Positions 9,443 to 17,160 of a stretch of 20,953 nucleotides of DNA are shown here, piece after piece. The notes under the pieces were generated by a model, which worked only from the letters and a program-made list of their open reading frames with translations, searched no databases and had not been told where the DNA came from. Made by a program: the position numbers and the translations under genes. The DNA comes from DASTPP01 sp035762175 (GTDB lineage: Bacteria; Myxococcota_A; Polyangia; Polyangiales; Polyangiaceae): assembly GCA_035762175.1 (NCBI GenBank), contig DASTPP010000152.1:1-20953 (forward strand). Direction: 5' to 3'. Numbering within the stretch: position 1 is the stretch's first letter; every line of letters begins with the position of its first letter.

Positions 9443-12400
9443 TAGATCCCCTCCCGCAGCAGCTTCACGGCCTTCTCGACGCCCAACGCCCCGCGCGCGC
9501 AGTCGCGCAGCAGGGACGCGACGCGCTCGTCGCGGTATGCCCGCCAGCGCTCGCGCCGGGCCTCGCCCCCGCCGCCGCCCCGCGCCGCCACGTACTCGGC
9601 CACCGCCCGGCAGGTCGGGTGGGCGTAGAACATGTCGGGCTGGAAGGCGACGCCGAAGGCGGCCTCGATCTTGCGGGCGAGGCGAATGTACTGAATCGAG
9701 TCGAGGCCGAGCTGGCCGAACGGGCGCTCGGCGTCGAGCCCCCGCGCCGCCTCGCCCACGACGGGCAAAAACACCCGCTCGCGCACGGCGTCGACGAGGC
9801 CGGCGCCCGCCGCGCCCGCCGCCGCGCTCTCGCGCCGCGGCGGGGCCTGCCCGCGGTTGAGGTGCCAGAGGTAAGGCAAGGTGCCGCTCGTGAACTGCTC
9901 GCGGCACTGCTTGCGCCGGACCTTCTTGCTGCCGGTCATGGGAATGACCCCCTTCGCCACGAGCAGCACGTCCGAGACCTCGAGCTGGAACGCCTCCGAC
10001 ACGACGCCGACGACGTGCCGCGACAGCTCGGCGCAGTCGCGCTCGGGCGGCTCGCCCTCGACCTCTTGCACGACGGTGACCCGCTCGCGGCCGTCATCGT
10101 CGTACGAGAAGGCGGCGCACGGCAGGCGCACGCCGCTCGCGCGGTCGAAGACCGCCGGGTGGCGGTCGAGCGCGGCGCCCAGCGTCAGCTCGAGGTCGGC
10201 CGAGTCGTACTTCTTGCCGTTGACGACGATGACGTCCTTCTCGCGGCCCACGATGTATACGTCGCGCCCCGCGACGAAGCCCAGGTCGCCCGTGCGCAAG
10301 AAGCCGCCCTCGCCCGTCGTCTTCAGCACGCCGTTGAACGCGCGCTCGGTCGCCTCGGCGTCGTTCAAGTAGCCCCGCGCCTGGCGCGGCGTCTTGACCC
10401 AGAGTTCGCCGATCGCGCCGGGCGGGCACGGCACGCCCGTCTCGGGGTCGACCGCGAGCACGCGCGTCGCCTCGTCGGGCTCGCCGCAGCTCATGACGAG
10501 CCGCGCCGCCTCGTCGGGCCCCGCCGGCTCGACCCGCCGCGCCTCGAGCGCGCGCTTGCTCAGCGCGAGGTGCTTGGGTAGCGTGCCCGCCGGCTTGAGC
10601 GTGATCGGCCCGGCCTCCGACATGCCGAAGTTCGGCGTCAGCACGTCGGGCCGCAGGCCCGCGGGGGCGAAGCGCGCGGCGAACCGATCGTACAGCCGCT
10701 TGTCGATGACGTCGCCGCCGCACACGAGCGAGCGCAGCGACCCGAGCGACAGCCGCCCGGCCGCGCGCTCGTCGATCGACCGGCAGCAGAGGTCGAACGC
10801 AAAGTTCGGCGCCCCCGTGTGGGTGGCCTCGTAGCGACCGATCAGCTCGAACCAGCTCGCCGGCTCGCGCACGAAGGCCTCGGGCGACGACGCCACGCCG
10901 AGCGCCCCCCGCGCGAGCGGCGTCAACGTGCCGAAACTGATGCCGAAGGCGTGGTACTTCGGCAGCCAGGTGACCACGCGGCTGTCTTCCGACACGCACC
11001 ACTGCTCGGCCGTCGCGGTCAGCAGGAGGGTCGCGTGGTCGAGCAGCACGCCCTTGGGCCGCGAGGTCGACCCCGACGTGTAGAGCACGAGCGCGGGGTC
11101 GCCCTCGTCGGCGGGCCGCGGGGGCGCGCCCCCGCCCGGCCGCACCCGCGCGACGTTGACGATCGTCGCCCCGTACCGCCCGGCGAGCCGCGCCACCTCG
11201 GGCTCGAGCGTGTCGTCGCAGACGAAATAGCGCGCGCCGCTGCTCTCGACGATCGCGCGCACGGCCGCACCCCTCTGCTCGAACTGCGCCGCGCTCGTCA
11301 CGGGCGTGGGCACGGCCGCCACGTTCGCGTGCAGGCAGCCGAGCAGCGCGCGCACGTAGTTCGCCCCGTGCGGAAAGAAGAGCACGGCCTTCTCCCGCGG
11401 CGGCATCGCGGCGGCCAACGCCGCGCCGAAGGCGCCGACCTGCTCGACGAGCTCGGCGGCGGTGATCCGTTCGACCGACTCGTCGTCGTGGAACGCGAGC
11501 AGCGTCTTGTCGGGCCGAGCGGCGCAGTGCTCGAAGATGCGGCCGAGCAGGGGCGCCCCGGCCGCCGGGGTGCGGCCGTCGGCCTTCGCATCCGCGCCAG
11601 GGGCCCGCCCGCCCGGCCGCGCCCCGGCCGCGCCGCCGGCCGCGGCGGGGGGCGGCGGCCCCTCCGCTACGATCTGAGGTGGCGGCGGCCCCTCCGCTAC
11701 GATCTGATCGACGAGCGGCTTGAGCACCTTGCCTTCTCCGATTTCGACGAACGTCGAGACGCCGACGCGGCGCAGGTGCTGAACGCTGTCGACCCAGCGC
11801 ACCGGGCTCGTCAGTTGCTCGGCCAGCAAGGACGCGACCGCGCCGCGCGGGTAGGGCGCCGCCGTCACGTTCGACACGACCGGCGTTTCGAGCTCGGCGA
11901 ACGCGACGCCGCGGAGAAACTCTCCGAACGCGAGGCGCGCGGCCTGCATGTGCGGCGAGTGGAACGCGCCGCTCGTCCGCAGCGGAATGAACGCCTTGAC
12001 CCCCTTCGACTTGCCGAGCACCGCCTTCAGCCGGTCCAACTCGTCGCGGCGGCCGGAGAGCACCAACTGCCGCGGCGCGTTGTAGTTGGCGATCGTGACG
12101 TCGGCGGCGCCGTGCGCCGCCAGCGCGTCGGCGAGCTCCCGCTCCGACAGGCCGATCACCGCCGCCATGCCCCCGCCGTCGGCCCCGGCCATGAGCTCGG
12201 CCCGCCGCTTGACGAGGGCGAGCCCCGTTCGAAAGTCGAATGCCTCGGCCGCGAGCAAGGCGTTGTACTCGCCCAGGCTGTGGCCCGCCAGAAAGTCGGG
12301 CCGCGGCGCCCCCCGCTCGAGCTCGCGCAGGTAGTGCAGTGCGCTCGTCACGTAAATGGCCGGCTGCGTGTAGGCGGTCTGGTTGAGCAGGCCGTCGGGG

Positions 12401-12537
12401 TCGTCGAGGCAGAGCCGCTCGATCGAGTACCCCAGCACCTCGTCCGCTTGGTCGACGAGCGGCCGGAACGCTTCGAACAGCCCTCGCCCCATTCCCTTCT
12501 TTTGCGCCCCCTGGCCCGGAAATACGTACGCTCGCAT
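9442..12537 (-). CDS. Fusion protein: malonyl-CoA acyltransferase - FAAL-like AMP-ligase - acyl carrier protein
   Basis: 1031 residues. Residues 1-280 are a FabD-type acyltransferase with Ser87 in GHSLGE and His193 in AFHSPHM, a malonyl-type signature; it is the obvious AT to serve in trans the AT-less KS modules of the next gene. A Pro/Ala/Gly-rich linker follows. Residues 330-890 form an AMP-ligase with YTSGSTSRPKG near 487, GAPNFAFDLC near 576, RTGDLGF near 748 and a TGSKK lysine motif near 869. The APNFA-DLC and CGEP segments resemble fatty-acyl-AMP ligases (FAAL). Residues 910-985 are a carrier protein with Ser947 in GLDSI. The ligase would charge this carrier and so prime the assembly line. 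The acid may be p-nitrobenzoate or p-aminobenzoate, given the upstream genes, or a fatty acid; sequence alone does not settle it. AAGGA lies six bases before the ATG. Confidence 0.93.
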   Translation of the reverse strand: MRAYVFPGQGAQKKGMGRGLFEAFRPLVDQADEVLGYSIERLCLDDPDGLLNQTAYTQPAIYVTSALHYLRELERGAPRPDFLAGHSLGEYNALLAAEAFDFRTGLALVKRRAELMAGADGGGMAAVIGLSERELADALAAHGAADVTIANYNAPRQLVLSGRRDELDRLKAVLGKSKGVKAFIPLRTSGAFHSPHMQAARLAFGEFLRGVAFAELETPVVSNVTAAPYPRGAVASLLAEQLTSPVRWVDSVQHLRRVGVSTFVEIGEGKVLKPLVDQIVAEGPPPPQIVAEGPPPPAAAGGAAGARPGGRAPGADAKADGRTPAAGAPLLGRIFEHCAARPDKTLLAFHDDESVERITAAELVEQVGAFGAALAAAMPPREKAVLFFPHGANYVRALLGCLHANVAAVPTPVTSAAQFEQRGAAVRAIVESSGARYFVCDDTLEPEVARLAGRYGATIVNVARVRPGGGAPPRPADEGDPALVLYTSGSTSRPKGVLLDHATLLLTATAEQWCVSEDSRVVTWLPKYHAFGISFGTLTPLARGALGVASSPEAFVREPASWFELIGRYEATHTGAPNFAFDLCCRSIDERAAGRLSLGSLRSLVCGGDVIDKRLYDRFAARFAPAGLRPDVLTPNFGMSEAGPITLKPAGTLPKHLALSKRALEARRVEPAGPDEAARLVMSCGEPDEATRVLAVDPETGVPCPPGAIGELWVKTPRQARGYLNDAEATERAFNGVLKTTGEGGFLRTGDLGFVAGRDVYIVGREKDVIVVNGKKYDSADLELTLGAALDRHPAVFDRASGVRLPCAAFSYDDDGRERVTVVQEVEGEPPERDCAELSRHVVGVVSEAFQLEVSDVLLVAKGVIPMTGSKKVRRKQCREQFTSGTLPYLWHLNRGQAPPRRESAAAGAAGAGLVDAVRERVFLPVVGEAARGLDAERPFGQLGLDSIQYIRLARKIEAAFGVAFQPDMFYAHPTCRAVAEYVAARGGGGGEARRERWRAYRDERVASLLRDCARGALGVEKAVKLLREGI
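11651..11707 (-). repeat. 30-bp-period direct duplication in the AT-ligase linker
   Basis: A 27-base sequence at 11651-11677 recurs exactly at 11681-11707, separated by GGT, so the period is 30 bases. It encodes QIVAEGPPPP twice in tandem at residues 278-297 of the AT-ligase-ACP protein, where the acyltransferase ends and the linker begins. The exactness at DNA level points to a recent slippage or duplication that keeps the frame. Confidence 0.9.
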
Positions 12538-12657
12538 CGGCTATCCTTCGTCTCGATGGTGGTTTACGACTCACCCCGCGCGCCGCGGCGGGCCGCCCGC
12601 GGCACCGGCCGTCGAACCCGCGGCGAGGGCGGGCTCGATGCGCGGCGTCTCGTCTCG

Positions 12658-12690
12658 ACCAGGGGCCCTCGGCCCCGCCCGGGGCCTGGT
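12658..12690. repeat. GC-rich imperfect hairpin in the gap between aurF and the AT-ligase gene
   Basis: accaggggccc (12658-12668) and ggggcctggt (12681-12690) can form an imperfect stem of about nine pairs with a bulge. It lies in the 175-base gap after aurF, the only real gap in an otherwise overlapping operon. No T-tract follows on the minus strand, so it is not a standard terminator. It could be an mRNA stability or attenuation element, or chance in GC-rich DNA. Confidence 0.3.
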
Positions 12691-12712
12691 CGGCTCGAGC
12701 GAGGCGCGGGGG

Positions 12713-13693
12713 CTAGGCGGCGTCGAAGCGGAAGGGCACGTCTTCTTCTCTCACCCCGGCGTCGCGCAGCAACCGCCGAAAGCCCGAGAAATCGCGCGTG
12801 AGGCGCTTCGAGGCGCCCGCCCGCGCGCACTGCTGCATGATGTCCGGCGCCCCCGGCACCGCGAGATGATCGAGAATCGCGGCCCACGCGCCGAGGTCGA
12901 CCTTCACGAAGGCCTCGAGCCCCGTCGCGAGGCCGCGCAGGTACCGCGCACGTTCGCCCGGCGTGAGGCGGCCGAACAGCGCCTTGGTGAACTCGTGAAA
13001 GAGCTTGCGGTGCGACGACTCGTCCTTGCGGTGCAAGGCCGTGGTCTCGCGGTTCATGGGCTGAATGGTCTGATCGTTGGCGAGCAGGTCGAGGTAGGCG
13101 TTGATGGTGACCTCGGCCACGGTCGCGAACGCCAACCGGACGAGCTCGGCGTCGCGCGGGCTCGCGCAGCGCGCGAGCTCGCCCTCGAGCTCTTCGACGA
13201 CCAGGGGCTCGGGAAAGCGCAACGCCGTCACGCCGTGCAGCTCGCGCGCCACCAGGCACGCTTCGAGACACATCAAGATGTGAAACTGTTCGTCGACGAG
13301 CGTCTGCGCGACCGCACGCTTGATGGGGCCGGTGTCGGCCCCGGCGAAGGCGCCCCGCAGCAGCAGGTGGCACGCGGGCTCGACGATGGCCTGCTCGACG
13401 GCGATGGTCTTCTCGTTGTAAGCGACCCAGGCCGCGGCCAGCACCCGCTGCCGCTCTTCGAAGGCGAGGGCCTGGTAGCGCGGGTCGTCGCGAAAGGGCA
13501 CCAACCCCGGCGGGTAGTCGGGTATCGTCTTGTCGTAATAGGTTTTCAGATCGATCCCGCTCGTCCGCACGGCGACCCGACCCGCCCAGCTCTCGGCCAA
13601 AACCCCGACGACCTGCGCCGCCGCCTCGCCGGCGACCGCGCCCCCGGCCGGGTGGGCGCCGTCAGGCCCGCCAACGTCGAAGTGCGTGTACAT
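12713..13693 (-). CDS. aurF: AurF-family di-iron p-aminobenzoate N-oxygenase
   Basis: 326 residues, the usual AurF size. AurF of the aureothin pathway oxidises p-aminobenzoate through the hydroxylamine to p-nitrobenzoate at a di-iron centre. All seven expected ligands can be placed: Glu105, Glu135, His138, Glu194, His221, Glu225 and His228. The 135/138 pair and the 194/221/225/228 spacings match AurF as I remember it. Further family-like segments are IPDYPPGLVPF near 57, AYNEKTIA near 91, TIQPM near 209 and DFSGFRR near 301. The ATG sits one base after the pabA stop, with AAGG about seven bases upstream, so the two are probably translationally coupled. Placement directly after a complete PABA synthase supports PABA as substrate. 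The end state (hydroxylamino, nitroso or nitro) cannot be read from sequence. Other amine N-oxygenases such as CmlI share this fold, but the pab genes favour AurF. Confidence 0.93.
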   Translation of the reverse strand: MYTHFDVGGPDGAHPAGGAVAGEAAAQVVGVLAESWAGRVAVRTSGIDLKTYYDKTIPDYPPGLVPFRDDPRYQALAFEERQRVLAAAWVAYNEKTIAVEQAIVEPACHLLLRGAFAGADTGPIKRAVAQTLVDEQFHILMCLEACLVARELHGVTALRFPEPLVVEELEGELARCASPRDAELVRLAFATVAEVTINAYLDLLANDQTIQPMNRETTALHRKDESSHRKLFHEFTKALFGRLTPGERARYLRGLATGLEAFVKVDLGAWAAILDHLAVPGAPDIMQQCARAGASKRLTRDFSGFRRLLRDAGVREEDVPFRFDAA

Positions 13694-13694
13694 T

Positions 13695-14312
13695 TCAGCC
13701 TTGCGCCTGCGGCGCCGTCGCCCGCCCGACGTTGAGAAAGTTCGCCAAGAGCGCGTGCCCGCACTCGGACATGATCGATTCGGGGTGAAACTGCACGCCG
13801 AAGATGGGCAGCCCCTTGTGCGCCACGGCCATGATCTCGTCGACCGCGCCGCCCTCGGCGTCGGTGCTCGTCCAGGCGGTGATCTGCAGGCAATCGGGCA
13901 GCGACGCCCGGTCGATGACGAGCGAGTGGTAGCGGGCGACCAGGAACGAGTCCGGCAGGTTCGAGAAAAGAGCGTCGTTGGTGTGCCAGAGTCGGCTCGT
14001 CTTGCCGTGCATGACCTGCCGGGCGTGGCCGACTCGCCCGCCGAACACCTCGCCGATCACCTCGTGGCCGAGGCAAACCCCGAGCGTGGGGATGCCGGCG
14101 CGCGCCGCGAGCCGCAAGAGCTCTTTCGAGATGCCCGAGTCGTCGGGCGTGCCCGCCCCCGGGGACAGCAAGAGGTGCGTCGGCCCGAGCGCGAGCACGT
14201 CGCGCGCCGAGAGCTCGTCGTTCAAGACGACGCGCACGTCGGCGCCGAGCTCGTGCAGGTAATGCACGATGTTGTACGTGAATGAATCGTGATTGTCGAC
14301 TACGCACAACAT
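13695..14312 (-). CDS. pabA: Glutamine amidotransferase subunit of aminodeoxychorismate synthase (PabA)
   Basis: 205 residues, a normal length for a TrpG/PabA class I glutamine amidotransferase. It would release ammonia from glutamine for the PabB partner encoded just upstream. The triad is visible: Cys80 in GVCLGH, His176 and Glu178 in FHPES. The N-terminus MLCVVDNHDSFTYN is the conserved family start, so I chose the ATG at 14312 over an in-frame upstream start at 14738 that would lie deep in pabB. GAGGG precedes the ATG by about six bases. The gene overlaps the end of pabB by 13 bases, suggesting coupled, stoichiometric production. One oddity is that the residue after GVCLGH is Glu83, where nearly all relatives have Gln. 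Pairing with anthranilate synthase is unlikely, because the partner carries the PabB signature and a lyase domain. Confidence 0.94.
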   Translation of the reverse strand: MLCVVDNHDSFTYNIVHYLHELGADVRVVLNDELSARDVLALGPTHLLLSPGAGTPDDSGISKELLRLAARAGIPTLGVCLGHEVIGEVFGGRVGHARQVMHGKTSRLWHTNDALFSNLPDSFLVARYHSLVIDRASLPDCLQITAWTSTDAEGGAVDEIMAVAHKGLPIFGVQFHPESIMSECGHALLANFLNVGRATAPQAQG

Positions 14313-16144
14313 GGGGAACCCTCGGCGGTCATGTCGAGCTGCGTCCTGACGACGCCTCGAATCGAGTTGGTGAGCAAGACTTCGTCCGCCGCGGCCAAGT
14401 CGTCGAGCGTCAACACCCGCTCGGTCGCCTGGTACTCGGGCGACTCGAGCAGCACCTGGCGTTGAACCCCGGGCAACAGGCCGCACGCGACCGGCGGCGT
14501 GTAAAGGCGGCCCCCCCGGCGGATGAACACGTTGTTGAACGTGCCCTCGGTGACCTCGCCCCGCTCGTTGGTGAAGATGACGTCGTAGTAGCCGAGCTGG
14601 CGGTACCGCTCGTACGCCCTCTCGTAGGCCGGGCGGCTCGAGACCTTGTGGCGCAGCGCCCAGTTGCTCGACTGCACGCGCTCGGGCGCGACGGCGATGC
14701 GCTTGACCTCGCGGCCCGGCGCCGGCACCGGCACGCACTCGACCCGGTGGCCGCCCTGCCGGTCGAGCACCAGGCGCACCTTGGTCGGCGCGGCGAGCCC
14801 GCGGGCGGCTTGCCCCAGCGCGGCCTCGACGGCCCCCCGGTCGAACGCGAACCCGAGCTCTTCGGCGCTGCGCGCCAGCCGGTCGAGGTGCCGGCCGAGG
14901 TGCCGGTAGCCGGCGCCGTCAAAGCGCACGCACTCGATGAGGTCGAAGTCGGCCACGTTCTCGGTGAGAAAGCGGCCCTTCAGGCGGCACTCTTCGTACT
15001 CGGCCGCCGGGTCGGAGTCATGCACGATGCCCCCCCCGACGCCCATTTCGCCGCGGCCGTCGGGCCACAACGCCAGCGTGCGGATCGCCACGTTCAAGCA
15101 CATCGTGCGGTCGGGGGCCAGGTAGCCGATCGCGCCCGTGTAGACGCCGCGCGGCTCGAGCTCGAGGTCGCGGATGATCTCCATCGTACGCACCTTGGGC
15201 GCCCCCGTGATCGACCCGCACGGAAACAACTGCCGGAGCACGCGTTCGAGCGTGATGTCGTGGTCGACCTTCGCCGTGATCGTCGAGACCATCTGGTGCA
15301 ACGTCTCGTACGTCTCGACCTTGAAGAGCTCGGTCGTACGCACCGTGCCCCGGTGGCTGATGCGCGACAGGTCGTTGCGCAGCAGATCGACGATCATGAC
15401 GTTCTCGGCCCGCGTCTTCGTGTCGCGGGCGAGAAAGTCGGCGTTGCTCCGGTCTTGCTCGTGCGTCGCGCCGCGCTTCGACGTGCCCTTCATCGGCCGC
15501 GTGCACATGCTCTCGCCCTTCTTCTCGACGAACAGTTCGGGCGAGCGCGACAGCAACGTCAGCCCGGGGAAGTCGAGGTACGCGCCGAACTCGACGCGCT
15601 GGCGCTTGCGCAGGTCGGCGAAGAGCTTGAGCGGCGAGCCTTCGTGGCGAAACTTGTACTTGAGCGTGTAGTTCACCTGGTAGGTGTCGCCGTCGAAGAT
15701 GTGCCGTTTGACCTTCGCCAGCCGCTCGAGATACTCGCCCCGGCTCATGTTCAGGTGGCAGTTCAACACGCGCGCCGCCTGGCCCTGCGTGCGCGCGTGC
15801 AGCGCCGCCTCGAGCGCCCGGTCGCTCACCTCGAGCCGGTCGCGGTAGATGCCCACGCAGAAAAGGGGCGCGGCGGGCGCGGGCGGCAAGAGCCGCTCGA
15901 GCCGCGAGCTAAACATGTAGCCGAGCTCGTAAGAAAAGTAGCCGACCGCGTGGCAGCCCGCCCGGACGTAGCCCTCGATCTGCTCGAGCGCCGGGCCGAC
16001 CTCGCCCGGCGACGTCGCCGTGCAGAACGCGATCGGATCGTGAAAGAAATAGCTGACCGACCCACCTTCGAACCGATTGTTGTCCAAAATAGCGAATCGA
16101 TCGCCCGCGAGCGAACGGCGCAATGTTTGCTCGGCCGTCTCCAT
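14300..16144 (-). CDS. pabB: Fused aminodeoxychorismate synthase component I / aminodeoxychorismate lyase (PabB-PabC)
   Basis: 614 residues from the ATG at 16144, preceded by AGAGGAA. An in-frame start at 16309 exists, but the extra 55 residues look unlike the family. Residues 1-400 are a chorismate-binding domain with RPMKGT at 216-221 (Lys219; the MKGT/IKGT lysine marks ADC synthase, whereas anthranilate synthases usually have Ala there), DLLRNDLSRI near 253 and FPCGSITGAPK near 307. Residues 405-605 are a class IV PLP fold resembling ADC lyase, with probable PLP lysine 500 in LRHKVSSR and EGTFNNVFI near 533. Together with PabA this converts chorismate plus glutamine to p-aminobenzoate, releasing pyruvate. 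As first gene of the cluster operon it probably makes dedicated PABA for the natural product rather than folate; a dual role is possible. Confidence 0.94.
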   Translation of the reverse strand: METAEQTLRRSLAGDRFAILDNNRFEGGSVSYFFHDPIAFCTATSPGEVGPALEQIEGYVRAGCHAVGYFSYELGYMFSSRLERLLPPAPAAPLFCVGIYRDRLEVSDRALEAALHARTQGQAARVLNCHLNMSRGEYLERLAKVKRHIFDGDTYQVNYTLKYKFRHEGSPLKLFADLRKRQRVEFGAYLDFPGLTLLSRSPELFVEKKGESMCTRPMKGTSKRGATHEQDRSNADFLARDTKTRAENVMIVDLLRNDLSRISHRGTVRTTELFKVETYETLHQMVSTITAKVDHDITLERVLRQLFPCGSITGAPKVRTMEIIRDLELEPRGVYTGAIGYLAPDRTMCLNVAIRTLALWPDGRGEMGVGGGIVHDSDPAAEYEECRLKGRFLTENVADFDLIECVRFDGAGYRHLGRHLDRLARSAEELGFAFDRGAVEAALGQAARGLAAPTKVRLVLDRQGGHRVECVPVPAPGREVKRIAVAPERVQSSNWALRHKVSSRPAYERAYERYRQLGYYDVIFTNERGEVTEGTFNNVFIRRGGRLYTPPVACGLLPGVQRQVLLESPEYQATERVLTLDDLAAADEVLLTNSIRGVVRTQLDMTAEGSPCCA

Positions 16145-16450
16145 GTGGGTTCCTCTTGGCGAAGAAGGCGTGAGATTGATTACCAAACAGATAAATGCCG
16201 CGGGCGCGCCCGAAGGCGACCGGCGCACGCGAGGTAGACCGCAACGCGTGACGAGGCCGCCCGCGACGCTGTCAATCGCGAATGCCGGCCTGCGCCAACG
16301 ATACGTCACAGCGGACGAAAGCCGCCGGTGACCACCACCCAGAAATCAGTCGTGAGTCATCATTCTCTATGGCCGTTTCTCAGCCACTGAGCTTGCCTGG
16401 CGTCGTTCTGTTCTGTCGGGCGATTTTTCTTCTATAACTGAACGAATCAC

Positions 16451-16480
16451 CTTATATCTCACAACCCCGGTGCCTGTCAA
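16451..16480 (-). promoter_or_regulatory. Candidate sigma70-type promoter of the pab-aurF-PKS operon
   Basis: Read on the minus strand there is a perfect -35 TTGACA (16480-16475), an 18-base spacer and a -10 TATAAG (16456-16451). It lies in the least GC-rich part of the window and points at pabB, leaving a leader of about 300 bases. The -35 overlaps one arm of the inverted-repeat pair at 16468/16814. The small inverted repeat CTCAG-CCA-CTGAG at 16379-16391 falls in the leader. The motif is seen directly; promoter activity is inferred. Confidence 0.5.
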
Positions 16481-16814
16481 GCGCTCAAGATGGCCAAAGG
16501 GGTGCTAAATCGCACCTCTGTCGCGAGGACGATCAGGCGTTCAACCGGGGTATGCGATGCTGAAAAAGATAACAATTTCTCTAAAGTTACCCTCCCGAAA
16601 TTCTCGAAGGTCCGCAGCAGGACGAACGAGAGGGCGGGCACCCGCATCGCCTCCGCGACACCCGCTCGGCGTGCGTCCTCGCCGAGCACGCGGGCCGCCC
16701 CAATTTCGTTTATACGAGAATATGGTTGTGGTGCCACCCCCGTGCGCCCCGACCTCGAGGCGCTCGAGACGTCGTGCTGTGCGTCGGGACCCGAACTGCA
16801 GGTGTCAGGCACCG
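16468..16814. repeat. Inverted-repeat pair bounding a 347-bp low-GC segment
   Basis: CGGTGCCTGTCA at 16468-16479 and TGTCAGGCACCG at 16803-16814 are inverted copies matching at 11 of 12 bases. They frame a block with lower GC than its surroundings. The motif GGTGCCTGACA resembles REP-like palindromic elements of other bacteria, from general memory only. It could be a small non-autonomous element or two unrelated REP-like copies. No target-site duplication was established. Confidence 0.35.
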
Positions 16815-16902
16815 TGCTTATGGGCGCAACGACGCGAGGGTTACAGGCTGTAAATTAACTGGCGAGCTTGAGCGTAGGCGTTAGATGAGGACTGCCACGC
16901 GA

Positions 16903-17160
16903 AGGTGGACGAGGTCCCGAGGCGACTGCACGCGGCCATCCGGCTGTTCGCAGCCGACCTGGGGGAGAAGAACCGCCGCCGCCTGGCCGGCTTGCTCGCG
17001 CTCGCCCGGGGCGAGGGGCGGGCGAGCGCCCCGGCGCGGTGCACGCGACGCCGCGCATCGTCTCGCCGATGCGCGCGCCGACGAGGTCGCTCGAGCGCCC
17101 GAGGAGGGGGCTCGCGGGGGGAGGCCGATGTGCCGCGCCCGGCTCGACGGCGGTGGCTGC
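16903..17160 (+). pseudogene. Possible decayed transposase N-terminus (ISAzo13-like)
   Basis: Plus-strand translation from 16903 gives a short helical segment, LHAAIRLFAADLGEKNRRRL followed by AGLLALARGEGR. This loosely resembles the helix-turn-helix start of ISAzo13-type transposases (pattern: L-x-E-x-x-R-R-L-x-A-x-x-A-L-x-x-G-x-G). Beyond about 17030 the match would need a frame change, and no catalytic domain follows before the amidase gene, which lies on the other strand. The similarity is weak and from memory; chance in GC-rich DNA is quite possible. Confidence 0.2.

Noticed and set aside
10094..12574. 826-codon minus-strand frame overlapping the AT-ligase-ACP gene.
   Set aside because: Out of frame with the AT, ligase and ACP motifs, and it has an arginine-rich shadow composition.
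14313..14738. In-frame upstream extension of pabA to 347 residues.
   Set aside because: The family N-terminus begins at the ATG at 14312 with its own ribosome site; the extension is a shadow of the PabC part of pabB.
14300..16144. Anthranilate synthase or isochorismate synthase instead of PabB.
   Set aside because: The PMKGT lysine is the ADC synthase mark, and the fused class IV PLP domain fits ADC lyase.
16145..16309. 55-residue N-terminal extension of PabB-PabC.
   Set aside because: Unlike the family, and the ATG at 16144 has AGAGGAA at good spacing.
16477..16812. 111-codon minus-strand frame in the intergenic block.
   Set aside because: No recognised family and no clear ribosome site; its bounds coincide with the inverted repeats, so it is described only as part of that region.
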